Shown: in pieces, positions 43,601 to 55,456 of the stretch | Numbering within the stretch: the stretch's first letter is position 1 | How the letters are laid out: the number at the start of each line of letters is the position of its first letter | NCBI GenBank assembly: GCA_021234535.1 | Contig: SFZH01000008.1 | Location: 6,084,897 to 6,148,896 of the forward strand | Length of the DNA: 64,000 nucleotides | Reading direction: 5' to 3' | Origin: Stichopus chloronotus | Taxonomy: Eukaryota; Echinodermata; Holothuroidea; Aspidochirotida; Stichopodidae | Made by a program: the position numbers and the translations under genes | Notes under the pieces: generated by a model | Seen by the model: the letters and a program-made list of their open reading frames with translations, nothing else | The model's database searches: none | What the model was told of the DNA's origin: nothing

Positions 43601-43761
43601 CTGCTTTCCATCCTGGATTTTTGGTCCACCAAGGTTTTAAGACTGTCGACGGTTTTCACAGTGAGAAGAAGAGAGAAAATGAGCAAAACTTGAAACTTTT
43701 TAGATCCTTTCACAAGGAATTACGTGAAAAGTATAAAGAGTTTAGGCGAGTTTGTATGTGA
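37631..43761 (+). CDS. B4GAT1-like: GT49 glycosyltransferase, B4GAT1/LARGE-like (3 coding exons)
   Basis: The inferred exons are 37631-38497, 43039-43167 and 43567-43761, all phase 0 with GT-AG introns, giving 396 aa; human B4GAT1 is about 415 aa. Residues 8-26 form a signal anchor, so this should be a type II Golgi membrane protein. The GT49 features are YPINFLRNIG, the metal-binding DxD at D203-I-D205 (ADIDMV), an NQT sequon at 214-216, FTQYGFNRIS at 322-331 and FLVHQGFK at 350-357. B4GAT1 adds glucuronic acid beta-1,4 to xylose, priming the matriglycan of alpha-dystroglycan; the substrate of this paralogue is not known. The start is preceded by a pyrimidine tract and TAG acceptor ending 37619, so a 5' non-coding exon is likely upstream. 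Intron 1 carries a LINE relic and MITEs. The paralogue at 51716 is broken. The frame is fully open, so this copy is probably active. Confidence 0.88.
40170..40340. repeat. Dispersed repeat, GGAAAGTGACG family, copy 1
   Basis: ACGGCCGGAAAGTGACGTTT and GGGATCTGAAAAGCCAAA recur in related form at 40550-40700, 49590-49770 and 53700-53880. Each is preceded by a CTTTATTTCAAGACT-like stretch. The family is unknown to me. This copy is in the A-only part of the duplication. Confidence 0.6.
40550..40700. repeat. Dispersed repeat, GGAAAGTGACG family, copy 2
   Basis: ACCCGGAAAGTGACGATTCC and GGGGATTTGAAAAGCCAAAG parallel copy 1 about 380 bp upstream and match 53700-53880 in copy B closely. It therefore existed before the duplication. 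Confidence 0.65.
40930..42010 (+). pseudogene. LINE reverse transcriptase relic in intron 1 of gene A
   Basis: Broken frames spell RT landmarks: a VVPVF and NYRP segment near 41020-41090, VFLDLSNALDTIDDNLLLHK near 41281-41340, an ILGPL-like turn near 41460, and a thumb region with SRGIGILSKLKLTLPQR up to 41960. It is 5'-truncated and littered with stops. It resembles the LINE at 58925-61670. Its collinear twin is at 54070-55150, so it inserted before the duplication. Confidence 0.75.
42174..42301. mobile_element. 128-bp Tc1/mariner-like MITE, copy A
   Basis: The ends read CAGTGACCACT and AGTGATCACTG, inverted with one mismatch, and both are flanked by TA. This fits Tc1/mariner-type insertion. 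The same element with the same length and flanks lies at 55329-55456, so it predates the duplication. Confidence 0.75.
42427..42497. repeat. CT-rich microsatellite, expanded in copy A
   Basis: CTCTCTCCA and CTCTCTCTCGCTCTCGCTG runs fill about 70 bp. The matching place in copy B (near 55600-55622) has only a short CACCACCTCTCTCTCGCTC run. One copy has expanded or the other contracted after duplication. Confidence 0.7.
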
Positions 43762-43788
43762 AGTTGCTAAAAATGAGACAACTTATGT

Positions 43789-44336
43789 CAGCCAATTTTC
43801 CTAGCATCTACAGTGTCAACCGCGAATAAATTAACACCATTACACAGGTTCTTTGTGTCAGAAATAAAAGAGAGGCTTTTTGATTGGGTAAGCCTAAAAA
43901 AATGGGGCATGCTTTTAGGGTACTAAAAGGAGGCTAGCGCGATTATTTAGAGTTACGTCTGCTGTGTTTCCTTTGGTTTTTCTTTCTCTTCACCATATTT
44001 TCTTTTCCTTGAATGTACAGGAGAGGGAATATTGGTGAAAGATACATCGGTACACATTGGATTCCAACTCTTACTTATTTGACCCTTACTTAAGTAGACC
44101 CTGATCATTAAGAGTGTCACCTAACTCACTGCGCCACGAGTCCATATGAAATATTGGGTTGTTCAAATTATTACAAACATCCTTACCGCAATAATATTTG
44201 CTGACTCGTCAAACCTTTGTTATCGTGTTATAACACAACATCGTTTGAATATATATCATTAAAAGTAAGAACTGCCAACGTTCATCTACCATTAACGGTA
44301 AGAACTGATCAGGCCAGGTCGTTGGTACTTATGTGG
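43789..44336 (-). mobile_element. 548-bp insertion with 8-bp TSD and tRNA-like SINE head
   Basis: ACTTATGT flanks the segment on both sides (43781-43788 and 44337-44344), while copy B has one ACTTATGT at 56989-56996 and no insert. On the minus strand, sequence from about 44143 downwards reads GGACTCGTGGCGCAGTGAGT, which resembles a pol III A box. AGAGTTGGAATCCAA about 80 bp later resembles a B box, as in tRNA-derived SINEs. About 190 bp lie upstream of that head, so the structure may be composite. The insert starts 27 bp after the gene A stop codon and brings AATAAA at 43825 and 43863. Confidence 0.7.
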
Positions 44337-45999
44337 AGGTCTTACCATGTTAACTTTGTTTTCTATGACACGTAATTGAAAGGCAAGAATGTTTACAAAC
44401 GTATTTGCGAGGTTACTCAGAACTTTATCTCCAAACTGATCAATATTTATGACAGAATACACTGTTATCATTTGCTGGGTATTTTTGTGAATTTAATCAA
44501 GGAGAAATCGGCCGTGGCAGAATGGAAGCTTTGGCTTTTGAGAGAATATTAAGCCAAAGAGAAACGACAATTATAGCCCAAAACCCTTGGAAAGAGTGAC
44601 TAACCACGAATCACAAAACAAAAAACGGGGAATATTACTAAAGGTAGAAGAATAGGATGCCTTAATATATCCATTCGCTTTCTGATTGAGCCTTTGTTTC
44701 GTATTCGCGGGGAATGAGAGGAACAATAAATTACATAAAGAGTGATTTTGTTCTCGGAAATGTTTTGGTACCGGACTAGGTGATTGGATAGCTTATCTTT
44801 AATGGTTGTTAAACCTGCTTCTCAACTTGGTTCCTGTTTGATCTACATAGTTACCTTTGTCGCAAATATTACAACGCAGCAATGTACACGTGTATCACAG
44901 CCGGATGATGGGGTCGGATAATAGTACCACGGGAAGTGGCCATTACATCATTGGTAAAGAACTGACAGACCTGGCTTCATGCCGTGGGTTTCGCACACTT
45001 AATATTACCAATGGTTGCATCCTGGAGTAGCTTGTAGGATGCGGAGTGAGATATATGGGACTTGGGGGTGGCGTTTTGGAGACTTATAGGGGGTTTCCAC
45101 AAACAAACAAAGAATCTCGAAATCGACTGAACTATCTCAAGAATTAACATTAAAGTAAGAACGTAAGCAGTCAAACAAAAGAGATACGCCAGAGCTAACT
45201 ACATGATTAGGTTGGTAGCGAAGCAGTTTGATCACAGAAACTCCACAATGAGGTATAGCAATGTGTTTTTCATCTTCAGACTGAGTGGATCAAATGTGGT
45301 TACTTAGTTTTGAAACATTAAGAATACAGGCTAGGACGTATTGTGATGAGACTCTCAAAATTCAAGTTACTGTGCATGGGTACCCGTCGAGTATAGTTAA
45401 GATAAGAGTACCCACATAGTAACACCTGCTTGGCACAGCACTTAAGTACACACGCTTTACATATCGGCTTACATACACGCTTTATATAGCATTGCTTCTC
45501 GGAATTTGTTTTATTGTTCTTTGTACTTTTAGATGTACCAACTATACTGTAAGTATATATCCACGGGCATCTGATTATAACCATAGTTTAAGGAAGAAAT
45601 TTGCGGAGTTTATTGTAGTCGTACTTGCTTGTGATTCAAGTCGACTTCCCTTTGGAGACATTTTGCAAGCACATAGAAGCAATCAGCCGTTCATGTTTTT
45701 CCTGAAGTAAATTTGTTTTTCAGTTGGTAGATTTGTATATATGTATGTATGACCCGCATATGTGTTGCAGTTATGCAAAGGGCTGGTATACAAAAGAAAA
45801 TGCTCATAATTCTCTACAACCTTTAACTTCTTTTATCGTGAGTAAATTGACTGCAACTGTATTGTTGATGTGTAGTTTTCTAAGATGTGCTTAAAGTTTA
45901 TATGACAAGTAAAAAAAATGGAAATTTGACCGACTTAATCATTACAAATTTTGAACGTAGACACAACTTCTACAAAATCGACCAGGTATTGACCATTTT

Positions 46000-46660
46000 G
46001 CAAACAAATTTCTGTTTTTCAATTGCATCATAAATGAAAAATATGCCAAATATCCAAATTTGTGATGTCGATGGAGGTACCCAAACAATATGTCTTATAT
46101 TATACTTTGTTTATGTAACTTTTATTTCAAAGACAAATGAGGATTTTGATATGCCGTAAAGGTTTTATTTTGGAAGCATATCTGTATGTTTTTTTAAAGT
46201 GCTAATATTATCACTTATCAATGCATAAGCCGGATGTCTAGTATTTAAAGGGAGTAATGTGTTTTAAACTTACCAACACGACTTACAAAAAATAGCTTTC
46301 ATCATTGTAAAAACATTCATTCTCAACAATAAACATTTGTAAAGGCTTTATCACCTCAAAATATTATGCATAAAGTGAGTTAAGGAAGGTGCATTCTTTA
46401 GCGTTTTGAAAGTTTGGGTGAACAAATAATTAATGAGGAACAAAATGTCATGAAAAAAGTTTACCATCCTATTTTCAGTAATCTGTCATTTTGTTCCCAT
46501 AAATATTGGTTTTAAAAACATCTTTTCTTTTTTTTTTGTAAAGAGAGCGACTTAATTTCATTTGAAGGATACTAAAAGGAATACCACACTCCACATCTTC
46601 ATCTTTGTGTTTTTTCAAACTTTGAAAATCCATATCTCAGAAACAACAATTTGTTATTGA
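46000..46660. repeat. Dispersed repeat shared with 393-964 and 9380-9640
   Basis: Blocks containing AAATTTGTGATGTC, GGTTTTATTTTGGAAGCA, TTTGAAAGTTTGGGTGAACA and TTTGAAAATCCATATCTCAG match the repeats near the window start and at 9.4 kb. In copy B the equivalent region is split by a LINE. Confidence 0.6.
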
Positions 46661-46982
46661 AAGTATGAGTGTGTGTATGTGTGCCTTTGTTTTCGGGTGG
46701 GATTGAGGACCGAAACAATAGATTTTAGGTCCTCTGTAGAAAATTCAATAGATTTCTCCAGTCCTCCCAAGATTAACAATAGAGAGTCTATTGTAAAGGG
46801 TTGAGGAAGAAAAAAACAAAAGAAAGCACAATGAGGTCCTCGGAATGAATGGAAAACAACGTTGTGTGTGCATGTGGGTGTTTTTGTGTGTGTGGTGAAG
46901 AAGCGAGGTCTGGCCAAACACTGGTGTAAGCTAGGCGCTGCAGAACGAATGAACAAAAATGTGAGGGCGGTGAGTGCCCGCA

Positions 46983-47213
46983 CACTGTTAGAAGGTTGGT
47001 TAAAAAGTTAACCAACACTGGTCACGTATATCAAATTAGACATATTGGAGAAATATTTAACCAACTCGTTGGCCAAATATAGTCACATATTAGTCAAAAC
47101 CTTGCGGGGCGATCATTATTGCTGAATTTAAAATATTAATTTTGGTTATTATCTACCAATATGTCTAATTTGACATATGTTGGGTAACTTTTTTAGCCAA
47201 TGTTCTAAGAGTG
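46983..47213. mobile_element. 231-bp MITE with ~65-bp terminal inverted repeats
   Basis: CACTGTTAGAAGGTTGGTTA at the left is inverted with few mismatches at the right (ending CTAAGAGTG). The similarity extends inward to CAAATTAGACATATTGG on both arms. Copy B near 62660 has the flanks joined with no insert (GCACGCAGGACAATC), so this is a genuine insertion after the duplication. The target duplication is at most a short CA or GCA. Confidence 0.85.
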
Positions 47214-47935
47214 CAGGATAATCTAAGCAAAGCGCCAACATCACTTGGTTGCAGCAGAGTAAAAGAAAATTGGCTTCGCAAACTCGTAGATGCCCGAAAA
47301 CGGCACTTCCCAAGGTGTTCTAACCTGCATGTACCAGCCTTTAAATAGAGATATCATGTCAACGATTTTGCAACGATGAGGACAAAATCAGTTTGCAAAA
47401 AATGTACGAGATTTGTTGAGATGATGCAAGAACCAGGATTGATGTATGTAAACTCTTTCATTTATTTCTGACGCACTTGGTAAATATTGGTTACTTGTCA
47501 TACACCATCTCTTGCATCTCAAACGTTTTTGTTACTAGCCTACCCGAATAATTAATTTCTCATTTGGTACTGCAGGAAAGAATATTTCAGAAAAAACAAG
47601 TTCAACTATTGCAAAAACATCATAAAACATTGAAAAATATCCCCGTTAGCACGAATTACACAGCACACCCTGTCGTGTCTCATTCGATAAAATTAACCTC
47701 TTTGGAAAACTTCGTTGATCCAACTTCTTGAATAAGATGGTTTATTTGTAAACCGTAAGTCATGTTAAAATGAAACATCAGTAAAAGCAAAACTTGAGAT
47801 GAGATCAGAAATATCACGAAAGAAAATTATTAAGGTACAATGTTCATTAACATTGGTTAACTTCGGCATCAAGAAGTGTGGCTGAATGAATCGACGTTGC
47901 TAAAATTCGTTTTCCAAACCTCACCTTTGTGTTGA

Positions 47936-50900
47936 AGTCTCGTATATCTTGTTACAAAACCTCATCGTCTTGTGTCATATTTACCAGATCATGGTCATTC
48001 CGTATACCACTTCGGTGGTTGGAAACAGTAATACGGTCAATTAAACATCAAATGTCCTAGTCTGTTTTGAGCTGCATTTAATGTTATGACATGCGATGAC
48101 ATGACAGTCTGCATTATCAAGTTCAAATTGGTTAGTCAGAAACCAAATACAAAAACATTGATATGCGAATTAAGACCCCCTAGCGTTCGCACTTTAAGTT
48201 GTGACTCTCGATCTCCATGACACTACAGTACGGTCTTTAATGTAATGTCTCGGTAGAATCTCAAATTACATCCCATGGACTCGTTCAATAAAATGATTCC
48301 CCTCATATATGGTCTGATACTAACTCCAAATTGAGGATCACTGTTCCTCCGATCATGTCCGTCTGACGGTTCAGATGGCAATGGGAAATCTTTTTGTGTA
48401 ATCTGATCCCCCTATTAGTGGGGCCTCTTTCTTTTTATCTGTTTTCTGGTTCCATTGTAACTCAGCTTGTGTACAGCTGACTAGCATGCAAGCTCAAAAC
48501 ATTATTTCAAACCAATGAATAAAGGAATCTATAGTCTTGATGTATGGATACATGTTTGTTCAATCAGAACCGCAGCTATTTGATGCACCGCCATTTTAAG
48601 GTATTACCAATAGATATTGTACCTGTAGTTACCTTTCATAGAAAGTAATAATCAGGAGAAGTTACGTAGCAAAATGAACAAAGAAATAGTGATTAAGACA
48701 TACTTTATTATGGGGAAAAATCGAAAATAGTGGCGAAACCATACCCTTAGGTATGGTATCGGCTTTGACTTAATCCTGCTTCTTTGGAACTATTCACGAA
48801 AATTTTCAAGGCGATTATTATCGACACTTCACCTTCAGCAGCTCGTAACGCCTCATATCAAATTTAATCTCTCCAATCGACTTACACACTAAAATAGTGA
48901 CCTTCGAGGGTCCCTCGTGCATGCAAGGTAAGTTGTATCAGAGATTCACTCTCTATAATGGGATTGATAATACCACAGCGGCACAGCATATCATGGCACT
49001 TTTAAGTTGTCCATTAATTTTCAGCTAGAAGGTGTTGAAGTTTTGAGGGGTGCCACTCGTTTACCCTTGACAATGAGAAATCACTGCACCTTCGATTTTC
49101 TAAAACAATCTAAATATCCTTGAATCGTCCTAGTTTTTAAATCATCTGTATCTTAATTTATGCTCTTCAACGTCCAAATAAAAAAATTGTGATGATAATT
49201 GAAAAGTGACGAAAAATCGATCCCAGTGTCTCACCTTAGGCGGATGAACATTACCTGATGGTAGGTATGTGACGTAAATACTAGTCTCTCAAGGGCGCGT
49301 TGTCACCTAGGCCTATTTTCGGTTTTTAGTAGCAACGTTCACTTCCTTTATCCATGTTGTTGACACATGATATTAAAGTCGGTGGCTTGGGATTCTTAGA
49401 CCCGCAATGGAAATGGGTGGGGAGCTACATGTACGTTCAACTCTCCCCTCCCCCCCCCCCTTCATTTGACAAGTGCTCCAAAAATAAGTGAAAGAGGTTA
49501 AATAATTTTTATCATTCTTGATTCATCACAACCTCATCTGATATGTAGTATCATTTTCATAGATTCTTTTTGGGTTTTTTTTTTTCTCATTGAGTATTTG
49601 CAGGTATGAGATTTCTATTTCATACTGGGCACAAGCAGTTCAGAACACTCGGAAGGTGCAGTTTACCAGCATCGTGTGAGTTTTTAAAGCCAACATAAAA
49701 TTGTATAATCAGTGTCAACTGATGGTGGCACTCCGTTTGGATAATCCTGTCGATCCTGATAATAATATGTGGGGTGAGGAACAATGGCTTAGCTTTGATC
49801 ATGCCAACTGAATATCTATTAAAACAACCAAAAATGATATTTTTGCATATTTATTAAAAAATACACCATGCCACATCCTTTACACTATAAATTGATTTAT
49901 ATGTACAAGATCTCCATTTAATAGATCAGATAGGCTACCCCATTAGCATACTCACGGTTTATAATTATATGACATGCATGCATTATTTTATTGTCATCTA
50001 GTTAAAAGGTTAATTGCATCTTGTGTCAGGGAAAGACAACAGAAAAGAATGCCAGTCAATGTGTACCAAAGTAGACGATTAAATGGAATGGGAAGCTTTG
50101 ATCTAAATTTCGATTGGATGTAATGACGTCAGACACCTTTCAAATTACATTGAACTGTTGAACAAATGTTTTCTTGCATAAAATTATTGTGAGTTTCAAT
50201 TTAGCTGTTTTATTTAGTTTTAACAGTGAGACAAAATGAGATATTATGTAAGCGTGTATGCCTTCTTTAACAATTTCTTACAAAATGACACAGCACCGAT
50301 GGCCACTGGAGTCACTTACACTCAGTTGCGTGATGTTTTGTTTTAACGCTAAGGTCAACTGTAAGCACTAGACGTATAGGCTGTGCAATAATAGGACCCG
50401 CTAACAATAAGTAGTTTTTCCAACTACAGCGTTTGCCTCATCACTACACAATGAACAAACCCCCGCATATATTAACTGATATTAAATGAATTTTTTTTTC
50501 GCAAAAAAAAAAAAAAAACTTTACTAGAATGTTACAAGCGTTTCCCTGTAACTTCGACCTCAATCATTGCACCATTTTGGTTTCCATGAAATGTAAACTT
50601 TTTCATCCAGTGGCAATGTAAGTGTATGTGTGCATGGGTGCACACACTCACATTTAGTACATTTAGTACTATTAAGTACGTAGTTGTATCTCATTGAGTA
50701 CAAGAACCATTTGGTCTCTAATGGAGGTCAAAGGTCATTCGATGTCAGCAAGGGTTAAATTGCGAAAACCTTGTAGGCATGATCGCAATAAAGGAAGCTT
50801 TACAGATCTCATTTTTCATGTAAAACAGCCAGAGGTAGCTTTTGACGTATACTAATGATAAAATGTCAGATTGAGAAAAATAAAATGCTCATAATCGGAT

Positions 50901-51634
50901 CATTGAAGCCACAATGCATTTCTGCATTTTGCTTCTTCCAGATGCCTAAGAATTGCACTTTTGACCAAATAACACATCACTTCCCTCAACCTTCTTCCCA
51001 ACCTCTATCATGCACAGTCTCTACCTTCGTATTTACTTGCAATCAATTGAATTTTCCTTGTTGACACTGTTTGAATGAAACCTGAATAGTGATATAGTCT
51101 TTTTTCCCCTTCTCGTGTGCTGCATATTGTTCTTGGAATACGTTTCATGAAAAGCAAAACACAGCAAAACATCCAAAGAAGACAGAATTGACGCAGATGG
51201 ACACTCAGTGGACGTACATCAACTCTGTTTCTGAACTAAAAATTGACACATCTTTAAAGCTGCTGTCATCTTTTCTTTTCCCATGTCGATCGTGACGCGA
51301 CACATGATGTGTGGACTGTTCCATTCATTTACGTGCAAAGTAATGGGATCGACCTGTCGTATCTGAACCTCACTGCATGCTCCGTAAATTTCCACGGTCT
51401 CACAGCAGTATATTTCGATTAAACTTGTTACAAAACCTAAGTTGATTTTTTAAATTAATACCTTCTGACCATGTTAAAGTGAAGGAAAGACGTAATTGAC
51501 AGTATACACGTAGGTTTTTCTTAGGCTGTAACAATTGCGGTGATGATTACATGTACCATCCCCTATAGTAAAATATGGCGGATGTTTATCGTACGTCAGA
51601 AGCTACGCCTCTGGTGGTTACCGTCATGTAACTA
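47936..51634. other. Spacer between duplicated blocks, no gene seen
   Basis: About 3.7 kb of AT-rich DNA. It contains one copy of the GGAAAGTGACG-family repeat (listed separately), a C-run near 49450-49460 and A/T tracts near 50495-50518. Frames at 49620-49802 and 50855-51064 carry no recognisable motifs. Confidence 0.45.
49590..49770. repeat. Dispersed repeat, GGAAAGTGACG family, diverged copy
   Basis: CACTCGGAAGGTGCAGTTTA, followed by TTTTTAAAGCCAACA and GATGGTGGCACTCCG, parallels 40170-40340. It lies outside both duplicated blocks. Confidence 0.5.
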
Positions 51635-53699
51635 CATTTCTAGTTTGTGTGAGTGTGTCTCTCCCTCTTTATTACTTTTTCTTTTTGTCTCTTTATAGGC
51701 AGAAAAGCAAACGACATGAAGCTATCATCAAGCTCTCTATTTTGGTTGGTGTTTTGTTCGGTGACGTCGGGAATCATTGTTCAAATTTTGTATAAAATGA
51801 CGTCAGAGTACATTTCTCATTTGACGGGAGATGATGTCTTGATTCGAATGGAGAAGGCAAACTCGTTTAATATCTACCACATAAAATACAATTCCGATAC
51901 CCCGGATCCAGACACGGATAGCTTGGTGAGCCACTGTACCCCCCACAACCTCCACTATTTACCAGCTTTGGTAGAAAGATGGGAAGGTGCTGTATCTCTG
52001 GCTGTAGTTGCCCTGCCGTCAGAATTTATTACTTTGAGTGCCACATGCAGTTTAGCAACGTGCTTTGAAAATATATCCGCAAACATGTTCTCTTTCACAT
52101 TGTTACTGAAGACGAGGTGAACGTCATCGATGAAAGGAGCTTCACCATAATGTGGATGTACCATGTGATCAAATCATTAAATACTTAAAACTTTCGATTA
52201 CGGGAGTTAATTACGAAATAGTCACAGGGTTGATACCCGATTAACTTTCTCCGAAACATCGGCATCAAGAACTCAGAAAGCGATTATTTAATGGTGGCAG
52301 ATATCGACATGGTGACCAGTGTTGTCTTCTACAACCAAACCGCAGAGTTACTCATGGACCCTCAGTTTAAGGAAAAGCTCGCTGAGAAAACAGCGCTTGT
52401 GATCCCTGTCTTTGAAATGGAGAAATCTGTCCTTGTAGCCCCAAGGAACAAACGTGAATTGAGAAAGGGAATCACTGAAGGATTCTTGCGTCAATTCGAG
52501 GGTTTTCCTTAATGCCACGCACCTCCAGATTTTAGAAGATGGTTTGAAATTCAGGTAAACGGTACATTCATGTTAATATCACGTCAAAGCATTTGTAAGC
52601 ATACATACATAGGTCATTGAGACAGTTCCTCGTACAGTTGAATTGAAACGTCAATTTCAACTTGACGTGTGACGTTTCCTGCATGTTGTGTAGCAAAATG
52701 ACCATAATCTAAGTCCTCGGTTTAGTTCATCTGTACATACATCTCTCCTTAATCTATCCAAAATTGTTGTATCCAGCTATGTGTTGTTGATTGGTTTATT
52801 CTTTCTTTCTGCCTTTTTTTCCTCTACTTCTCTTCTTTCTTTCTGGGTGCACGGGGAGAGATCATCTACTTAACGAACAAGTCCACCGTTGATTAAGCTT
52901 GTTCATCCAGACCCAGAAAAATTTTGATGAAAAAGACGAAAATAAAAGAAATTCGGGTTTGTAAATAACCACATTTTTATTGAAAGCGAATCCCAAGAAA
53001 AGGTTACTTACTAACAACACGGCAAAAATGTCCATGTGCGATTGACAAAGTACCATTGTTTTGTGTTTATGATATAAAATGGACGACTAAAAGAACACTG
53101 TCGATCTACGGCGGGATTGTATTGATCCGCAGGTGATTTTATTCTTAAATTACCTTGCGGTTATCCAACAATGAACCACGATCATCTGACTGTAATGGTC
53201 CTAATAGGAAATGAGGATTTTTACTAAACATGAACTATAAACTGATACATCTCCAAAAGCCATCTGTAGCAAACTTTGTTACTGCCAAATGATAAGGTAT
53301 TCCGGGATTACCAGTTCATGCCTACTCAGTGGTATAAGAAGGGACGATCACAAATATAGTATCTATTAACGATATTGAAAGTTATTGTGTTCATAATCCT
53401 GATTTGAAAGCCGACAGATCATATTCTATCATCAGTTAAACCGGAGTATTGGTCTATAAACGCGAACAACATTCATAGGCCTATTTACAAGTATACTTTT
53501 TCTTGAAAGTTTCTTAGGACCGTTCCAGAAAGTCATCCTTTTTTCTTCACTTAAACAAGTGAGTATGAAGTTGATAAAGTTACCTATGAGTATCTCAATC
53601 CTAGAAAATCAGCCGTGTGTGTGGGAGGGGGGTTTAAAATCTCGCTGGAAATTCCCGCGTATTACCAATTTTCATAGATAATCTTTCAAATTGCAGACA

Positions 53700-53880
53700 A
53701 GATATCTTTATTTTAAGACTAGGTACGTGCAACTCCAACACACCCGGAAAGTGCCGATTTCTGCCGTCTGGGGGTTTGAAAAGCCAAAGTTTTCTTGTAA
53801 GCTCATCCCCCAAAATTTTAGCGCTCCGCGTAGATAGTCTTGGAGTTACTCAGCCCGCTTCCCTCATACTTTTTTCACTC
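53700..53880. repeat. Dispersed repeat, GGAAAGTGACG family, copy B
   Basis: ACCCGGAAAGTGCCGATTTC and GGGGGTTTGAAAAGCCAAAG correspond to 40550-40700. The first of the two tandemly placed copy-A units is missing here. Confidence 0.65.
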
Positions 53881-54069
53881 CGAATGAACAGGATAGTGCC
53901 ATTGTTGTGAAGACGGTGACCAGTGCTTCATTAAATTCTGGATCTCCCCCGATAAGGTATTCTCCTATTTGAAAAGGTACATACTTAGTGTCGGACACCG
54001 TCGCTCTGGGGTCACCACATAGTTGGAAACATCCAGCCAGTCGGAAGTTTGGCCTTTACAACCCCCTAA

Positions 54070-55150
54070 AGATACGACCCTAACTACAGCCCTGCCTATA
54101 TACGTAATACTTCTTGCTTTCTTTCGAGACAGGTTCTTTTCCTTATCTCTTGAAAAAAAAGCTACGGTCGTCCCTGTCTTTAAGGTTGGTATATAATAGT
54201 GTTGATATTATCTGCAATTACCGTCCTAAATCTATACGTTACCTTGTCTCTCGAAAATTTTGAAAGAAAGTTATGTTTAATCGTTTGTATTATTTTGTAG
54301 CAAAACAATAAATATTTTAAATGATTGTCAATAGGGATTCCGCTCTGGACGTTCAACGGAGTTGGCCCCAGTTGGCTGACTCCGTGGATAAATTTTATTC
54401 TGCCATTCAATGTAAACAAACTTCAGTTTCTGTATTTCTTGATCTCTGAAAAGTACTCGATACCATTGATCATAATTTACTCCTTCATAAATTATCACAT
54501 AATGAGGTAAGAGGACAGGCGAAAGGTTCTTGAATTTAAGACCATAGTTCACATATTTAACAGTGTTAATTTCAAATCCCTCACAGTTACTTGTGGAGTT
54601 TCCCATTGATCCATTTTGGGACCCTTACTCTTTTTTTTTAATCTATGTCAATGATATATGCAATGATTCTTCGTTTGTACCGTGGTTCGTTTTTGCCGAC
54701 ATCAAACTTTTCTTCACAGATAATGGTAGCAAGTTAGAGAAAAGTGTACCCAAAGATCTAAGTACCGTAGATTCTGGACAATGTTTCGTGTGGAAAAAAT
54801 TATACTGGAATGTTGGCAAAACCAGTTACATGGTGTTCAACAAGGGAAAATAAGGGTAATGTTAATGTAAGTAGGAATAATAAGTCACTTCTGAATGTTC
54901 TTTTCACTAAACTGTTTGTTGTAACTATTGATGAGAAGCTCTGGAAAGATCACCTTGAGAACATTTCAGCACAAACTTCAAGAGGTATAGGCATCTTGTC
55001 AAAATTAAAATTAACTCTACCTCAAAAGATTTTGAGGTTAATTTATCTCAGTCTAGTTTTATGTCTTTCATATTGTTGTAGAATTTGGTGTGGTTCGACT
55101 AAATTTATTCTAAAATAGGCTGTCATTATTCGAACAAGGGCTGTCAGACA
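54070..55150 (+). pseudogene. LINE reverse transcriptase relic in intron 1 of the paralogue
   Basis: This is the collinear twin of 40930-42010. The same broken RT landmarks are visible, including the FADIKLFFTDNGSKLEK stretch and SRGIGILSKLKLTLPQK. It carries its own further indels. Confidence 0.75.
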
Positions 55151-55328
55151 TATCACGTGTTCTGTCCCCAACGGGACGAGACCAGCTGTTTGTTTCGTTA
55201 TATTTACCTTTTGTTGTTTTAATAAGCTATTTCGAAGTTTTTTTTTCTTCATGTTAATAAGGCTGTTTACAACTACGGTACAACCCTAGGCAATTTAGGC
55301 AAACTTAAATCTTGCTAAAGCGTAACTA

Positions 55329-55456
55329 CAGTGACCACTTTTTAAAAGAGTGGAAGTCGATTGAGATTTCACTTTGAGTTGATTATTAACACTTATTGAG
55401 AGAAAAATGTCATTCAACGGAGTTTTGAATGTAATTGAAAGCAAGAGTGATCACTG
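55329..55456. mobile_element. 128-bp Tc1/mariner-like MITE, copy B
   Basis: Same TA-flanked CAGTGACCACT and AGTGATCACTG ends and same length as 42174-42301, with scattered substitutions. Confidence 0.75.

Larger units (their letters stand above)
37530..47935. repeat. Segmental duplication, copy A
   Basis: This ~10.4-kb block is collinear and in direct orientation with 51635-63336. Homology begins just upstream of the GT-rich tract and splice acceptor before the start exon. It ends after CCTCACCTTTGTGTTG near 47933, where the copies diverge abruptly. Copy A has about 1.1 kb (39345-40487), the insertion at 43789-44336 and the MITE at 46983-47213 that copy B lacks. Confidence 0.9.
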
